Assembly (NCBI GenBank): GCA_017468925.1
Contig: JAFUHI010000009.1
Span: forward strand, 124,001-188,000
Direction: 5' to 3'
Source of the DNA: Bacilli bacterium
Lineage (GTDB): Bacteria > Bacillota_I > Bacilli_A > RFN20 > CAG-826
Length of the DNA: 64,000 bases
Part shown: piece by piece, positions 35,771-44,487 of the stretch
How positions within the stretch are numbered: the stretch's first letter is position 1
Layout: the number at the start of each line of letters is the position of its first letter
The notes under the pieces: model-generated
Told to the model about the DNA's origin: nothing
Database searches by the model: none
What the model saw: only the letters and a program-made list of their open reading frames with translations
Program-made: the position numbers and the translations under genes

Positions 35771-37014
35771 GCGACTACAAATTTTCCAAAGAATTAACCT
35801 ATCTAGTTGCCGCCACTTATGGCCCAGACTCAATGGCGCTTTTGGATATGCTTGATAAAAAAGGAATCAAGCCTATTTGCCTTTTTGTCATGTATCATAA
35901 CGCCACCAATTTAGATGAAGCCGTCTCTGGCATGAAAGAGTATTGCAAACAAAAAGATTTGGTTTTGGAGATTCTAGACACCGCTTCTTTGCCTCAGCCA
36001 GATGAAAATACCCCATTCTATAGATGGGCTCGTTTGGCAAGATACAGTTTCTTCAGCGAGATGTATAAAAAATATAACGCTGACGGACTTTGCCTTGCCC
36101 ATTGCCAAGACGATGTTTTAGCCGTTTATTTAGCCCAACAAAATGGTCAAAAAGACCATGAGCATTTTGGAGCGAATGTCATAAACGAATACAAAGGGAT
36201 GATCGTCATCCGCCCACTCGTGAATTACACCTATGAGGACATTCTCGAATATGACCGCATAAACAACGTTCCTTATTCAACAAACATGGCCAAGTACGAA
36301 GATATGTTCACGAGAAACAAAGTTAGAAGCGAAGTTGTTGATAGATTAAATGAAGCCGAAAGAGACCAAATAATCCAGCAAATCAGAGATAAAAATGTTG
36401 AGCAGGATGATTTCTTTGCAAATGTCGGCGCCAAAGCGGATTTTGGCGATGAGTTAAACATAAGGGAAATCTTCGCTTTATCCAAAGATGAATTCGCTGA
36501 GACGATGGTCAAATTCGTCAACACCAAAGGCGTGCATCTTAAATCAAGTGATTTGGAGGCCATAAGAAACATGTGCCTTGATGGAAAACCAACCAGCTCA
36601 CTCCATCTTGCCAAGCATGTCTATTTAATAAAAACATGGGATACGTTATCTTTAGGAACAAATCCAGAAGCCCTTCCTTATACATATGTCCTTGAAAAAC
36701 CAGGCAAACTTGACACTGATGTCTTTTCGCTAGATTTCTCCAAAGGCGCGGAAGATAGAAACATCAAGGAATCCGATTATCCGCTGACTATTCGAACCGC
36801 TCTTCCGGAAGATGTGACCGATATCGGAGGATATCTCACCAGGATCAAGGAGGTCTACATCGAGGAGGAGATGCCTTTGAGGCTAAGAGCTATTTGGCCA
36901 GTATTTTTAAACAAAAAAGGGAAAATAATCTACGTTCCGAGATATAAGAGAGGGTTTGTGGAATACCATAGACTTTCCAAATTGACTATCAAGGTCAAGG
37001 ATGAAGAGAAATAA
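35767..37014 (+). CDS. tilS: tRNA(Ile)-lysidine synthase, divergent
   Basis: A 415-residue PP-loop ATPase. The protein ordinarily adds lysine to C34 of tRNA-Ile(CAU). The N-terminal domain has LAHCQDDVLAVYLAQQ, RPLVNYTYEDILEY, YSTNMAKYEDMFTRNKVRSEV in TilS order, and a C-terminal TilS domain. The PP-loop, normally SGGxDS, reads TYGPDS at residues 17-22, so two of the small residues are changed while the Asp-Ser end is kept. Position between rqcP and ftsH supports tilS. No second copy is in the window. Confidence 0.82.
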   Translation: MSDYKFSKELTYLVAATYGPDSMALLDMLDKKGIKPICLFVMYHNATNLDEAVSGMKEYCKQKDLVLEILDTASLPQPDENTPFYRWARLARYSFFSEMYKKYNADGLCLAHCQDDVLAVYLAQQNGQKDHEHFGANVINEYKGMIVIRPLVNYTYEDILEYDRINNVPYSTNMAKYEDMFTRNKVRSEVVDRLNEAERDQIIQQIRDKNVEQDDFFANVGAKADFGDELNIREIFALSKDEFAETMVKFVNTKGVHLKSSDLEAIRNMCLDGKPTSSLHLAKHVYLIKTWDTLSLGTNPEALPYTYVLEKPGKLDTDVFSLDFSKGAEDRNIKESDYPLTIRTALPEDVTDIGGYLTRIKEVYIEEEMPLRLRAIWPVFLNKKGKIIYVPRYKRGFVEYHRLSKLTIKVKDEEK

Positions 37015-37107
37015 AATATTGCAATTTTATAACTTATCTTCATAATGCTTCTTGCAAACTGATTTATTAAAAATAAACGCTATAAATTCAAAAAAGGAGG
37101 TAAATCG

Positions 37108-39150
37108 ATGGGAAATAACAGAAGAAGATCTATCTGGAGTTATATCATTCCTTATCTTTTAGTCGCTATCCTAGTCGGTGGAATTGTTTCTCTGCTCGTC
37201 ACTAGATTCATAAATCCAACAGTAGGATGGAGGGAGAGCCAGCTAGATTCATATGTCTATTGGTCTGGAAACAAAGATACGGATCATGAAGGCAAATATT
37301 ACATTCAAACTTATTCCGAGACTCAATCTTATACAGTCACAACCGTCAATGGTGTGGCTAGAGAAAAAGCTAACCCAAAGAATGCGGTAAGATACACATT
37401 CATCGTTAATGCGGAAAGATGGAACAATCCTTTCAATGTTGGGGTGGATGAACTTGGCAATCCAATCAATCACGAATCATATAGCAGCATATTCATCTCT
37501 GCTACTGCAGAATGGCAAAAGAATGCCGCTTTAGTGGAACAATATGGAGAATCCAGAATCGATAATGGCAATCCATATGAAGTCTCATTCTGGGATGCCT
37601 GGGGACCAACCATAATCTCAACTGGCATCACATTGCTATTGCTTTTATTCCTTTTCACTCGCTTAAGCGGCTCGATTGGAGGAAGCAATCGTCAAGCCTT
37701 GGACTTCAATAAATCGCCCGCTAGAAGAGAAGACTCTAGCAAAGTCAGATTCGCAGACGTTGCTGGATGCGATGAAGAAAAAGAGGAGATGGTTGAACTC
37801 GTCGGTTATCTCAAAAATCCTAAGAAATACTCGCAATTCGGGGCTAGATTGCCAAAGGGTGTGCTTTTGATAGGCCCTCCAGGAACCGGTAAAACATTGC
37901 TTGCTAAAGCGGTCGCAGGAGAAGCTGGAGTACCATTCTATTCAATCTCCGGCTCTGATTTCGTTGAGATGTTCGTCGGTGTCGGTGCTGGACGTGTCCG
38001 TGACTTGTTCAAGAAAGCCAAACAAACTGCTCCTTGCATCATCTTTATCGATGAAATTGATGCGGTTGGAAGGCAAAGAGGTGCTGGATTAGGCGGAGGC
38101 AACGACGAAAGAGAGCAAACACTCAATCAGTTGTTGGTAGAGATGGATGGCTTTGATTACAATGCTGGAATTCTAGTCATCGCCGCCACAAATAGAGACG
38201 ATGTTTTGGATCCTGCGTTGCTACGTCCTGGTAGATTTGACCGTATTGTCACTGTTTCTACCCCAGATGCAGCGGGAAGAGAAGCGATTTTCAAAGTCCA
38301 TTCCAAGAATAAGAAGCTTGATCCGAATATCGATTTCAAAGCCCTTTCCAAACGCACGATTGGTTTCTCTGGCGCTGATATTGAAAACATCATGAATGAA
38401 GCGGCAATCCTTGCTGTAAGAACAGGCAAAGATTCTATTGGTATAACCGAGATAGATGAGGCTATAGACCGTAGAATAGCTGGACCGGCAAAGAGTGGCA
38501 AGAGAATGAATCCGATCGAAAGAAAAGAGGTTGCTTACCATGAAGCAGGACATGCGGTCATCGGTTTGGTGCTTCCGCATTCTGAGAAAGTCCAAAAAAT
38601 CACGATTATCCCGCGTGGAAATACAGGCGGTCACGTCTTAATGACGCCAGAAGATGATAGATTCATCGCCACCAAGAAGCAACTTCTTGCGGAAATCACT
38701 GGACTTCTTGGAGGAAGAACAAGCGAAGAAATATTCTTCGACGATATATCCACAGGCGCTCAAAACGATATCGAGAAGGCAACCAGAATCGCTAGACTCA
38801 TGGTTACTGAATGGGGTATGTCTGATCTTGGCCCAATCCAATATGAAAGAGATTCTGGCTCGGTGTTCTTAGGAAGAGATTATACGAATGTCCAAAAGAA
38901 TTTCTCGAACCAAGTCGCTGATGAGATTGATAAAGAAGTCAGAAAGATAATCGAAGAGGCTCATGAGCAAGCCAAAGAGATTCTCTTGAAGCACAAAAAC
39001 GATGTTATTCTCATCGCAGAGACGTTGCTTGAGAAAGAAACGATTACCGCTGAAGAGATTGAATCTCTTATAAAAGATGGCAAGCTTCCAACAAAAGAAG
39101 CAGCGGAAACAAAGGAAATAATTCCTGAGGATAAGCCGGAAGAAAAGTAA
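37108..39150 (+). CDS. ftsH: ATP-dependent zinc metalloprotease FtsH
   Basis: A 680-residue membrane AAA+ protease. TM1 is at residues ~11-33 and TM2 at ~168-190, enclosing an extracytoplasmic domain longer than usual. The AAA module has Walker A GPPGTGKT (256-263), [13 protein letters not shown] and the second region of homology [18 protein letters not shown]; the protease has HEAGH (478-482) and the third zinc ligand region. AAAAGGAGGTAA gives a very strong ribosome-binding site. It degrades misfolded membrane proteins and short-lived regulators. A terminator follows directly. Confidence 0.97.
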   Translation: MGNNRRRSIWSYIIPYLLVAILVGGIVSLLVTRFINPTVGWRESQLDSYVYWSGNKDTDHEGKYYIQTYSETQSYTVTTVNGVAREKANPKNAVRYTFIVNAERWNNPFNVGVDELGNPINHESYSSIFISATAEWQKNAALVEQYGESRIDNGNPYEVSFWDAWGPTIISTGITLLLLLFLFTRLSGSIGGSNRQALDFNKSPARREDSSKVRFADVAGCDEEKEEMVELVGYLKNPKKYSQFGARLPKGVLLIGPPGTGKTLLAKAVAGEAGVPFYSISGSDFVEMFVGVGAGRVRDLFKKAKQTAPCIIFIDEIDAVGRQRGAGLGGGNDEREQTLNQLLVEMDGFDYNAGILVIAATNRDDVLDPALLRPGRFDRIVTVSTPDAAGREAIFKVHSKNKKLDPNIDFKALSKRTIGFSGADIENIMNEAAILAVRTGKDSIGITEIDEAIDRRIAGPAKSGKRMNPIERKEVAYHEAGHAVIGLVLPHSEKVQKITIIPRGNTGGHVLMTPEDDRFIATKKQLLAEITGLLGGRTSEEIFFDDISTGAQNDIEKATRIARLMVTEWGMSDLGPIQYERDSGSVFLGRDYTNVQKNFSNQVADEIDKEVRKIIEEAHEQAKEILLKHKNDVILIAETLLEKETITAEEIESLIKDGKLPTKEAAETKEIIPEDKPEEK

Positions 39151-39159
39151 ATTAAAATA

Positions 39160-39187
39160 AGCCTTTTGCAAGTCGCAAAGGGCTTTT
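39160..39187 (+). terminator. Rho-independent terminator of ftsH
   Basis: AGCCTTTTGC (39160-39169) and GCAAAGGGCT (39175-39184) form a 10-bp stem with one G-T pair and a 5-base loop, followed by TTTAAT. That T-run also resembles the -10 of dus (see finding). Confidence 0.85.
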
Positions 39188-39196
39188 AATATCGCA

Positions 39197-40171
39197 ATGA
39201 AGATTGGAAATATAGAACTGAATTCCAGAGTGATTCTTGGCCCGATGGCAGGTGTCACTAGTTTGCCATATCGCGAATTCATGAAAGAATTTGGCGTGGG
39301 TTTGTCCTATTCAGAAATGATTTCGGACTGCGGAATCTCTTATAAAAATAAGAAAACCGAAAGATATTGTGAGACTTCAAAAATAGACCGTCCAGTCGGA
39401 TTGCAGATATTTGGCTCTGACCTCCGTATGGCATTAAACGCGATAGAGTGGTTAGAGAAAAACGAGGAATATGACATTCTTGATTTGAATTTCGGATGCC
39501 CAGTTCAGAAAGTCACCAAAACAGGAGCAGGCTCTGCATGGCTTAGAAGGCCGGAAGAGATGTTTGAATACGTTAGAAGTATCGTTAAGGCATCTTCAAA
39601 GCCAGTCACAGCGAAAATTAGGCTTGGTTGGGATGAGAATAGCATCAATTGTGAGCATGTCGCTCATCTTTTAGATGAAGCGGGTGTCTCCATGATAACC
39701 ATCCATTGCCGCACCACAAAGCAAGGGTATTCAGGCTCTGCTAGATACGAGGAGATAAAAGGACTTGGAGAGAGACTAAACGCGCCTCTATGCGTATCTG
39801 GTGATATTTTCACGGTAGAAGATGCAAAAAAAGCCATGGAGATAACCAAAGCGAGTTACGTTATGGTGGCCCGTGGATCATTAGGCAACCCGAGACTCAT
39901 AACCAATATCAATAGAATGATTAACGGAGAGGAATTACTTCCTGAACCAACGTTAAATGAATCGATTGAATACGCGAAAACCTTTTCCAAAAAGATGATT
40001 GAATATTTCGGCGAAAGAACGGCGATAATGCAATTGAGGGGACTTTTGCCGCATTTTTTTAAAGGATTCCCAGGATATAAAAAAGTCCGCGCAGAGATAT
40101 CGCAGCATTTAGATAACTCTGATACGTTGTTTAAGATGCTTGATTCTATCCAAAATAGACAGCACCTATAA
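39197..40171 (+). CDS. dusB: tRNA-dihydrouridine synthase
   Basis: A 324-residue FMN enzyme reducing uridines in the tRNA D-loop. Motifs: VILGPMAGVTSLPYREFMKEFG, LDLNFGCPVQKVTKTGAGSAWL with the catalytic Cys, VTAKIRLGWDE, ITIHCRTTKQGYSG and VMVARGSLGNPRLI. The DusB subgroup is inferred from the position after ftsH, as in Bacillus. There is no ribosome-binding site; TTTAAT at 39185-39190 is six bases before the ATG. Confidence 0.92.
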   Translation: MKIGNIELNSRVILGPMAGVTSLPYREFMKEFGVGLSYSEMISDCGISYKNKKTERYCETSKIDRPVGLQIFGSDLRMALNAIEWLEKNEEYDILDLNFGCPVQKVTKTGAGSAWLRRPEEMFEYVRSIVKASSKPVTAKIRLGWDENSINCEHVAHLLDEAGVSMITIHCRTTKQGYSGSARYEEIKGLGERLNAPLCVSGDIFTVEDAKKAMEITKASYVMVARGSLGNPRLITNINRMINGEELLPEPTLNESIEYAKTFSKKMIEYFGERTAIMQLRGLLPHFFKGFPGYKKVRAEISQHLDNSDTLFKMLDSIQNRQHL

Positions 40172-40213
40172 TACCTTATTATATATAAATAGTTAGTAGC
40201 CGAACGAAATGTC

Positions 40214-40241
40214 TTGACTTATTTAATAATAAGTCTATCTT
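40214..40241 (+). promoter_or_regulatory. marR promoter with a palindromic operator between -35 and -10
   Basis: TTGACT (40214-40219) and TATCTT (40236-40241) are spaced by 16 bases. GACTTATTTAATAATAAGTC (40216-40235), with perfect 8-base arms, fills the spacer exactly. A MarR dimer bound there would exclude RNA polymerase. Confidence 0.72.
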
Positions 40242-40252
40242 TCTTATTTGGT

Positions 40253-40708
40253 ATGAAAAATAACGAAGAAACAAAACCTCTTGGATTAGAGATAAGAATG
40301 GTGGCGAATTCCATCAAAAAATACCTCGACAAATATCTTTCCGAATCAACAGGGATTGATTTGACGGGAGTGGAAGGGATGACGATATTTTTTATTTTTA
40401 GGAACAGGGATAAAAAATTCACCTCAAAAGATGTGATGACCTCCTTCCGCATATCTAAAGCGACTGCATCACAAACGCTTAATGGCTTGGTGGACAAAGG
40501 TTACATCACTATGAAAAATGACTTAGAAGATAGAAGAAGCAAGGTCATTGAACTCACTGAGGTTGGCAAAGAGATGCAAAAGAAGTTCGATGACTCGCTA
40601 AAGATTGTGAGAAAGAAAATCACAAAAGGGATAAACGAAGAAGAAGAGGCTGCTTTCAGAGCAACGTTAAATAAGATATTGAGTAATGTTGGGGAGGAGA
40701 ATATATGA
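40253..40708 (+). CDS. MarR-family transcriptional regulator
   Basis: About 151 residues from ATG 40253 (an upstream in-frame TTG/ATG-like start at 40214 lies inside the promoter). The winged helix is typical: KFTSKDVMTSFRISKATASQTLNGLVDKGYITMKNDLEDRRSKVIELTEVG. It overlaps the first ABC exporter gene by 4 bases, and a palindrome sits in its own promoter, so it should repress the whole marR-ABC-ABC operon until an inducing drug or lipid binds. Confidence 0.9.
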   Translation: MKNNEETKPLGLEIRMVANSIKKYLDKYLSESTGIDLTGVEGMTIFFIFRNRDKKFTSKDVMTSFRISKATASQTLNGLVDKGYITMKNDLEDRRSKVIELTEVGKEMQKKFDDSLKIVRKKITKGINEEEEAAFRATLNKILSNVGEENI

Positions 40709-42477
40709 GAAAAGAAAACAAAAACTCGGTTTTCCAAACCCTCGGCAAATTAAGGCCATACGTCAAAGAACATCGATTCGACACATATATGACCTGGATT
40801 ATGGTCTTGCTGGAATCCGTTTGCGAGGTGTTGGTCGCCTATTTCATGCAATTCTTAATCGATAGCGTCAAAGCGGGTGATGGAGACGCGATAATAAGAT
40901 TTGCAATAATCATCGCCTCAATGGCTATGGTCGCTGCCTTGACTGGCATCATGGCTGGATATTATTCCGCTTCCGCCGCAGCAGGATTTGGCAAGAACAT
41001 GAGAGAAGCGATGTTTGTGAAAATCCAGGATTTTTCATTTGAGAACATTGATAAATTTTCTACCAGCTCAATCGTCACAAGAACTACAACAGACGTAACA
41101 AATGTCCAAAATGCTTTTTTAATGATAATCCGCGCGGTAATTCGCGCCCCATTCATGATGATTTTTTCTTTGACGATGTGTTTTGTCACAAGATGGCAGT
41201 TAGCCTGGATATATTTGATTATTGTCCCCTTTGTTTTTGCGGCATTAATCGTAATAGCATCATTAGCCCATCCGACATTTGTGAAAATATTTGAGAAATA
41301 TGACGTTTTGAATGAGGAAGTGCAGGAAAACGTCGACGGAATGAGGGTTGTGAAGTCGTTTAATTTGCAAAAGAAAGAGAATGAGAAATTCAGAAAAATA
41401 TCCGACTTCATTTATCGCAATTTCGTCAAAGCGGAAAGGCTTTTAGCCTTCAATGGACCTTCGCTAAATTTAGCGGTGTATGGAGCAACAATCGCAATCG
41501 CTATATTTGGTGCTATAACAATTGTCAATTCTGGCGGCACCGAGATGAGTGTTGGTGCTCTTTCAACTATGATCACCTACACGATGATGATAATGATGTC
41601 ATTAATGATGGTCTCGATGGTCTATGTAATGATTATTATCGCAAGAAATTCCGCTGAAAGAATTGTGGAGCTTGTTGATGAAAAACCCGCTATCGTTTCG
41701 CCTGAGAATCCAGTCACCGAGATAAAAGACGGATCGGTCGAATTCAAAAACGTCAATTTTGCTTATAACGCAGATAAATATGTCTTAAAAAACGTGAACC
41801 TGTCATTCAAATCAGGGACCACCGTTGGAATAATCGGCTCAACCGGATCTTCCAAAACCACCCTCATTTCGTTAATCGCCCGTCTATATGATGTCAAAGA
41901 AGGAGAAGTCAAAGTGGGCGGAGTGAACGTCAAAGAATATGATTTGACGGTCTTGCGTGACAATGTTGCCGTAGTTCTTCAGAAAAACACATTATTCACT
42001 GGAACCATAAAAGAGAATCTTATGTGGGGAAATGAAAACGCAACCGAAGAAGAACTATGGCACGCAACAGATATAGCCCAAGCCAGCGAATTCATAAGAA
42101 GCTTCCCTGATGGGATGAATACGATGATCGTGGAAGGCGGAGGAAATGTATCAGGTGGACAAAAACAAAGACTTTGCATCGCCAGAGCTCTATTGAAGAA
42201 TCCTAAGATTTTGATTTTGGATGACACGACATCCGCTTGCGACACCGCAACAGACGCGATGATAAGAAAGCAGTTAGCAGCGGTAAGACCAGACATCACC
42301 AAATTCATAATCTCTCAAAGAATTCTTTCAATCAAAGATTGCGATGAAATTCTCGTAATGAACGAGGGTGAAGTTATCGGACGTGGAACCGATGCAGAAT
42401 TAAGAAAGAATTGCGATGTATATCAAGAATTGGTTGTTTCCCAAATGAAAGGGGGTGATTTTGATGCCGCCGAGTAA
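40705..42477 (+). CDS. ABC exporter half-transporter with degenerate ATP site
   Basis: A 590-residue fusion of a six-helix exporter domain and an ATPase. Walker A is GSTGSSKTT and the signature VSGGQKQR, but the Walker B end reads ILDDTTSACD (Asp in place of catalytic Glu) and the switch region ISQRILSI has Gln in place of His. This is the pattern of the non-hydrolytic partner in heterodimeric exporters such as BmrC/TM287. It is coupled to marR upstream and overlaps its partner downstream. Confidence 0.9.
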   Translation: MRKENKNSVFQTLGKLRPYVKEHRFDTYMTWIMVLLESVCEVLVAYFMQFLIDSVKAGDGDAIIRFAIIIASMAMVAALTGIMAGYYSASAAAGFGKNMREAMFVKIQDFSFENIDKFSTSSIVTRTTTDVTNVQNAFLMIIRAVIRAPFMMIFSLTMCFVTRWQLAWIYLIIVPFVFAALIVIASLAHPTFVKIFEKYDVLNEEVQENVDGMRVVKSFNLQKKENEKFRKISDFIYRNFVKAERLLAFNGPSLNLAVYGATIAIAIFGAITIVNSGGTEMSVGALSTMITYTMMIMMSLMMVSMVYVMIIIARNSAERIVELVDEKPAIVSPENPVTEIKDGSVEFKNVNFAYNADKYVLKNVNLSFKSGTTVGIIGSTGSSKTTLISLIARLYDVKEGEVKVGGVNVKEYDLTVLRDNVAVVLQKNTLFTGTIKENLMWGNENATEEELWHATDIAQASEFIRSFPDGMNTMIVEGGGNVSGGQKQRLCIARALLKNPKILILDDTTSACDTATDAMIRKQLAAVRPDITKFIISQRILSIKDCDEILVMNEGEVIGRGTDAELRKNCDVYQELVVSQMKGGDFDAAE

Positions 42478-44428
42478 TTTAAGAGCCACAAAAGGGGCGA
42501 GAAACATGACTATGGTCTCGAGAAAAGAGAAAAGAGGCGCGATTCGCAGGCTTTTAAAGTATGTTTTTAGATATTACCCACTTCATTTCTTGCTTGTGAC
42601 TTTCTGCATAATCGTCTCATCTTCTGGTGGGGTTGCGGGCTCATATGTTGTTGGAAATGTGATAATCAACAATTTCATAATGGAAGGGGAAGGGCTTAGC
42701 CAACATATCGTTTCTCCTTCAGATTTTGATTGGAACGGATTCAATACCGCGATTATCGTTTTAGGTATCATCTACGCCTCCGCGATAGTGTGCAATTATT
42801 TATATAACTGGCTGATGTCTTATATCGGCCAAGGGGTGCAAAAAAGAATAAGAGATGAGCTTTTTGCCCATATGCAAGAATTGCCTGTTTCCTATTTCGA
42901 TTCAAGAACGCATGGCGATATCATGTCGGTCTTCACGAATGATGTCGATGCATTGAGAGAAATGCTCTCTAGAGTTCTCCCGATGGTGTCTCAGTCTGCG
43001 ATGACAATGACGGTTTGCTTTATCATGATGCTTTATACAGATATGTCGTTAACCGCGGTGGTCATCGGATTTGGGATAATGATTTTCGTTTTGACGATGA
43101 TTTTCACCAAAAACTCTTCCAAATTCTTCATAAAACAACAAATAGAACTAGGCAAGACTAACGGCTATATCGAAGAGATGACAAGCGGACAAAAAGTCGT
43201 AAAAGTCTTCAATTACGAGAAAAGGAACATCGAAGGGTTTAAGAAACATAACGACAATTTATTCAAATACAGCGTTAAGGCAAATAGGTTCGCAAATATT
43301 TTAATGCCGACGGTCAACCAGCTTGGCAACCTCCAATATGTTGTTTTGGCGCTTGTCGGAGGGTTTATGGCCATCAATGAAATCAAAGGCCTTTCTTTAA
43401 GAGGGTTCATGGTAATAGAAGTTGGCACTATAGTAAGCTTCTTGATGTATTCGAAATCATTCGTTAACCCGATAGGGCAGATATCGCAGCAGATGAATGT
43501 TATGGCTTTAGCGCTTGCGGGCGCGACCAGGATCTTCGCTGTCATCGATACGCCTAAAGAAAAGGATGATGGATATGTCGAACTCGTGAACGCGATTGAA
43601 GGAGAAGATGGCAAGCCTATCGAAGTCAAAGAAAGAACGGGTAAGTGGGCGTGGAAGCATCCTCATTCCAATGGAAGCGTTGATTACACATGGCTAAGAG
43701 GACATATAACTTTCACCGACGTCGATTTCGCTTATATCCCTGGCAAAACCGTGCTTCATGATATCAAAATGTATGCAGAACCCGGCCAAAAGGTCGCTTT
43801 CGTCGGTCCTACGGGCGCAGGAAAAACCACAATAACTAATCTTATAAATCGTTTCTACGATATTGAAGATGGCAAAGTCAGATACGATGGCATTAACATC
43901 AATAAAATCAAGAAAGCTGATTTAAGAAGGTCATTAGGCATTGTGTTGCAGGATACAAAATTATTCACCGGAACAGTGATGGAAAACATCAAAAACGGGA
44001 ACTTAGACGCTACAGACGAGATGGTCTATGAAGCTGCTAGATTAGCGAATGCCGATAGCTTTATCCGATTGCTTCCTGATGGATATAACACCGTTTTAAC
44101 CAATGGAGGCTCATCACTTTCGCAAGGGCAAAGACAGCTCATATCCATCGCTAGAGCCGCGGTGGCAAATCCTCCAGTCATGATATTGGATGAAGCGACT
44201 TCGTCAATCGATAGCAGAACCGAGCAACTCGTCCAAAAAGGTATGGACGCCATAATGAAGGGAAGAACGGTTTTCGTCATCGCCCATCGCTTATCCACGA
44301 TTCAGAATTCCGATGTGATTATGGTAATTGACAAAGGAAGGATAATCGAAAGAGGAAACCATGAGCAACTTATGGCGGAAAAAGGAAAATATTACCAACT
44401 TTACACAGGCGGTGTGGTTGGTAAATAA
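42464..44428 (+). CDS. ABC exporter half-transporter with canonical ATP site
   Basis: About 654 residues from ATG 42464, chosen because AAAGGGGG lies eight bases upstream; it overlaps the previous gene by 14 bases. Six membrane helices and an extra ~40-residue insert before the ATPase (VELVNAIEGEDGKPIEV region) precede Walker A GPTGAGKTT, signature LSQGQRQ, Walker B MILDEATSSID with catalytic Glu and switch His in IAHRLST. It supplies the active site of the heterodimer. Substrate is likely a drug or lipid; none is indicated. Confidence 0.9.
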   Translation: MPPSNLRATKGARNMTMVSRKEKRGAIRRLLKYVFRYYPLHFLLVTFCIIVSSSGGVAGSYVVGNVIINNFIMEGEGLSQHIVSPSDFDWNGFNTAIIVLGIIYASAIVCNYLYNWLMSYIGQGVQKRIRDELFAHMQELPVSYFDSRTHGDIMSVFTNDVDALREMLSRVLPMVSQSAMTMTVCFIMMLYTDMSLTAVVIGFGIMIFVLTMIFTKNSSKFFIKQQIELGKTNGYIEEMTSGQKVVKVFNYEKRNIEGFKKHNDNLFKYSVKANRFANILMPTVNQLGNLQYVVLALVGGFMAINEIKGLSLRGFMVIEVGTIVSFLMYSKSFVNPIGQISQQMNVMALALAGATRIFAVIDTPKEKDDGYVELVNAIEGEDGKPIEVKERTGKWAWKHPHSNGSVDYTWLRGHITFTDVDFAYIPGKTVLHDIKMYAEPGQKVAFVGPTGAGKTTITNLINRFYDIEDGKVRYDGININKIKKADLRRSLGIVLQDTKLFTGTVMENIKNGNLDATDEMVYEAARLANADSFIRLLPDGYNTVLTNGGSSLSQGQRQLISIARAAVANPPVMILDEATSSIDSRTEQLVQKGMDAIMKGRTVFVIAHRLSTIQNSDVIMVIDKGRIIERGNHEQLMAEKGKYYQLYTGGVVGK

Positions 44429-44487
44429 ATGCTTTCTTTAAGAAAGAGCATAAATGCGTTAAACTTAAATGTCTCCAGGAGATTATT

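Noticed and set aside
40962..41411. 149-residue minus-strand open frame inside the ABC exporter
   Set aside because: Shadow of membrane-helix codons; no start signal.
44429..44487. Possible T-box or other riboswitch before lysS
   Set aside because: Only 59 bases are available, with a short CTTTCTT/AAGAAAG dyad and no specifier-loop or T-box sequence.
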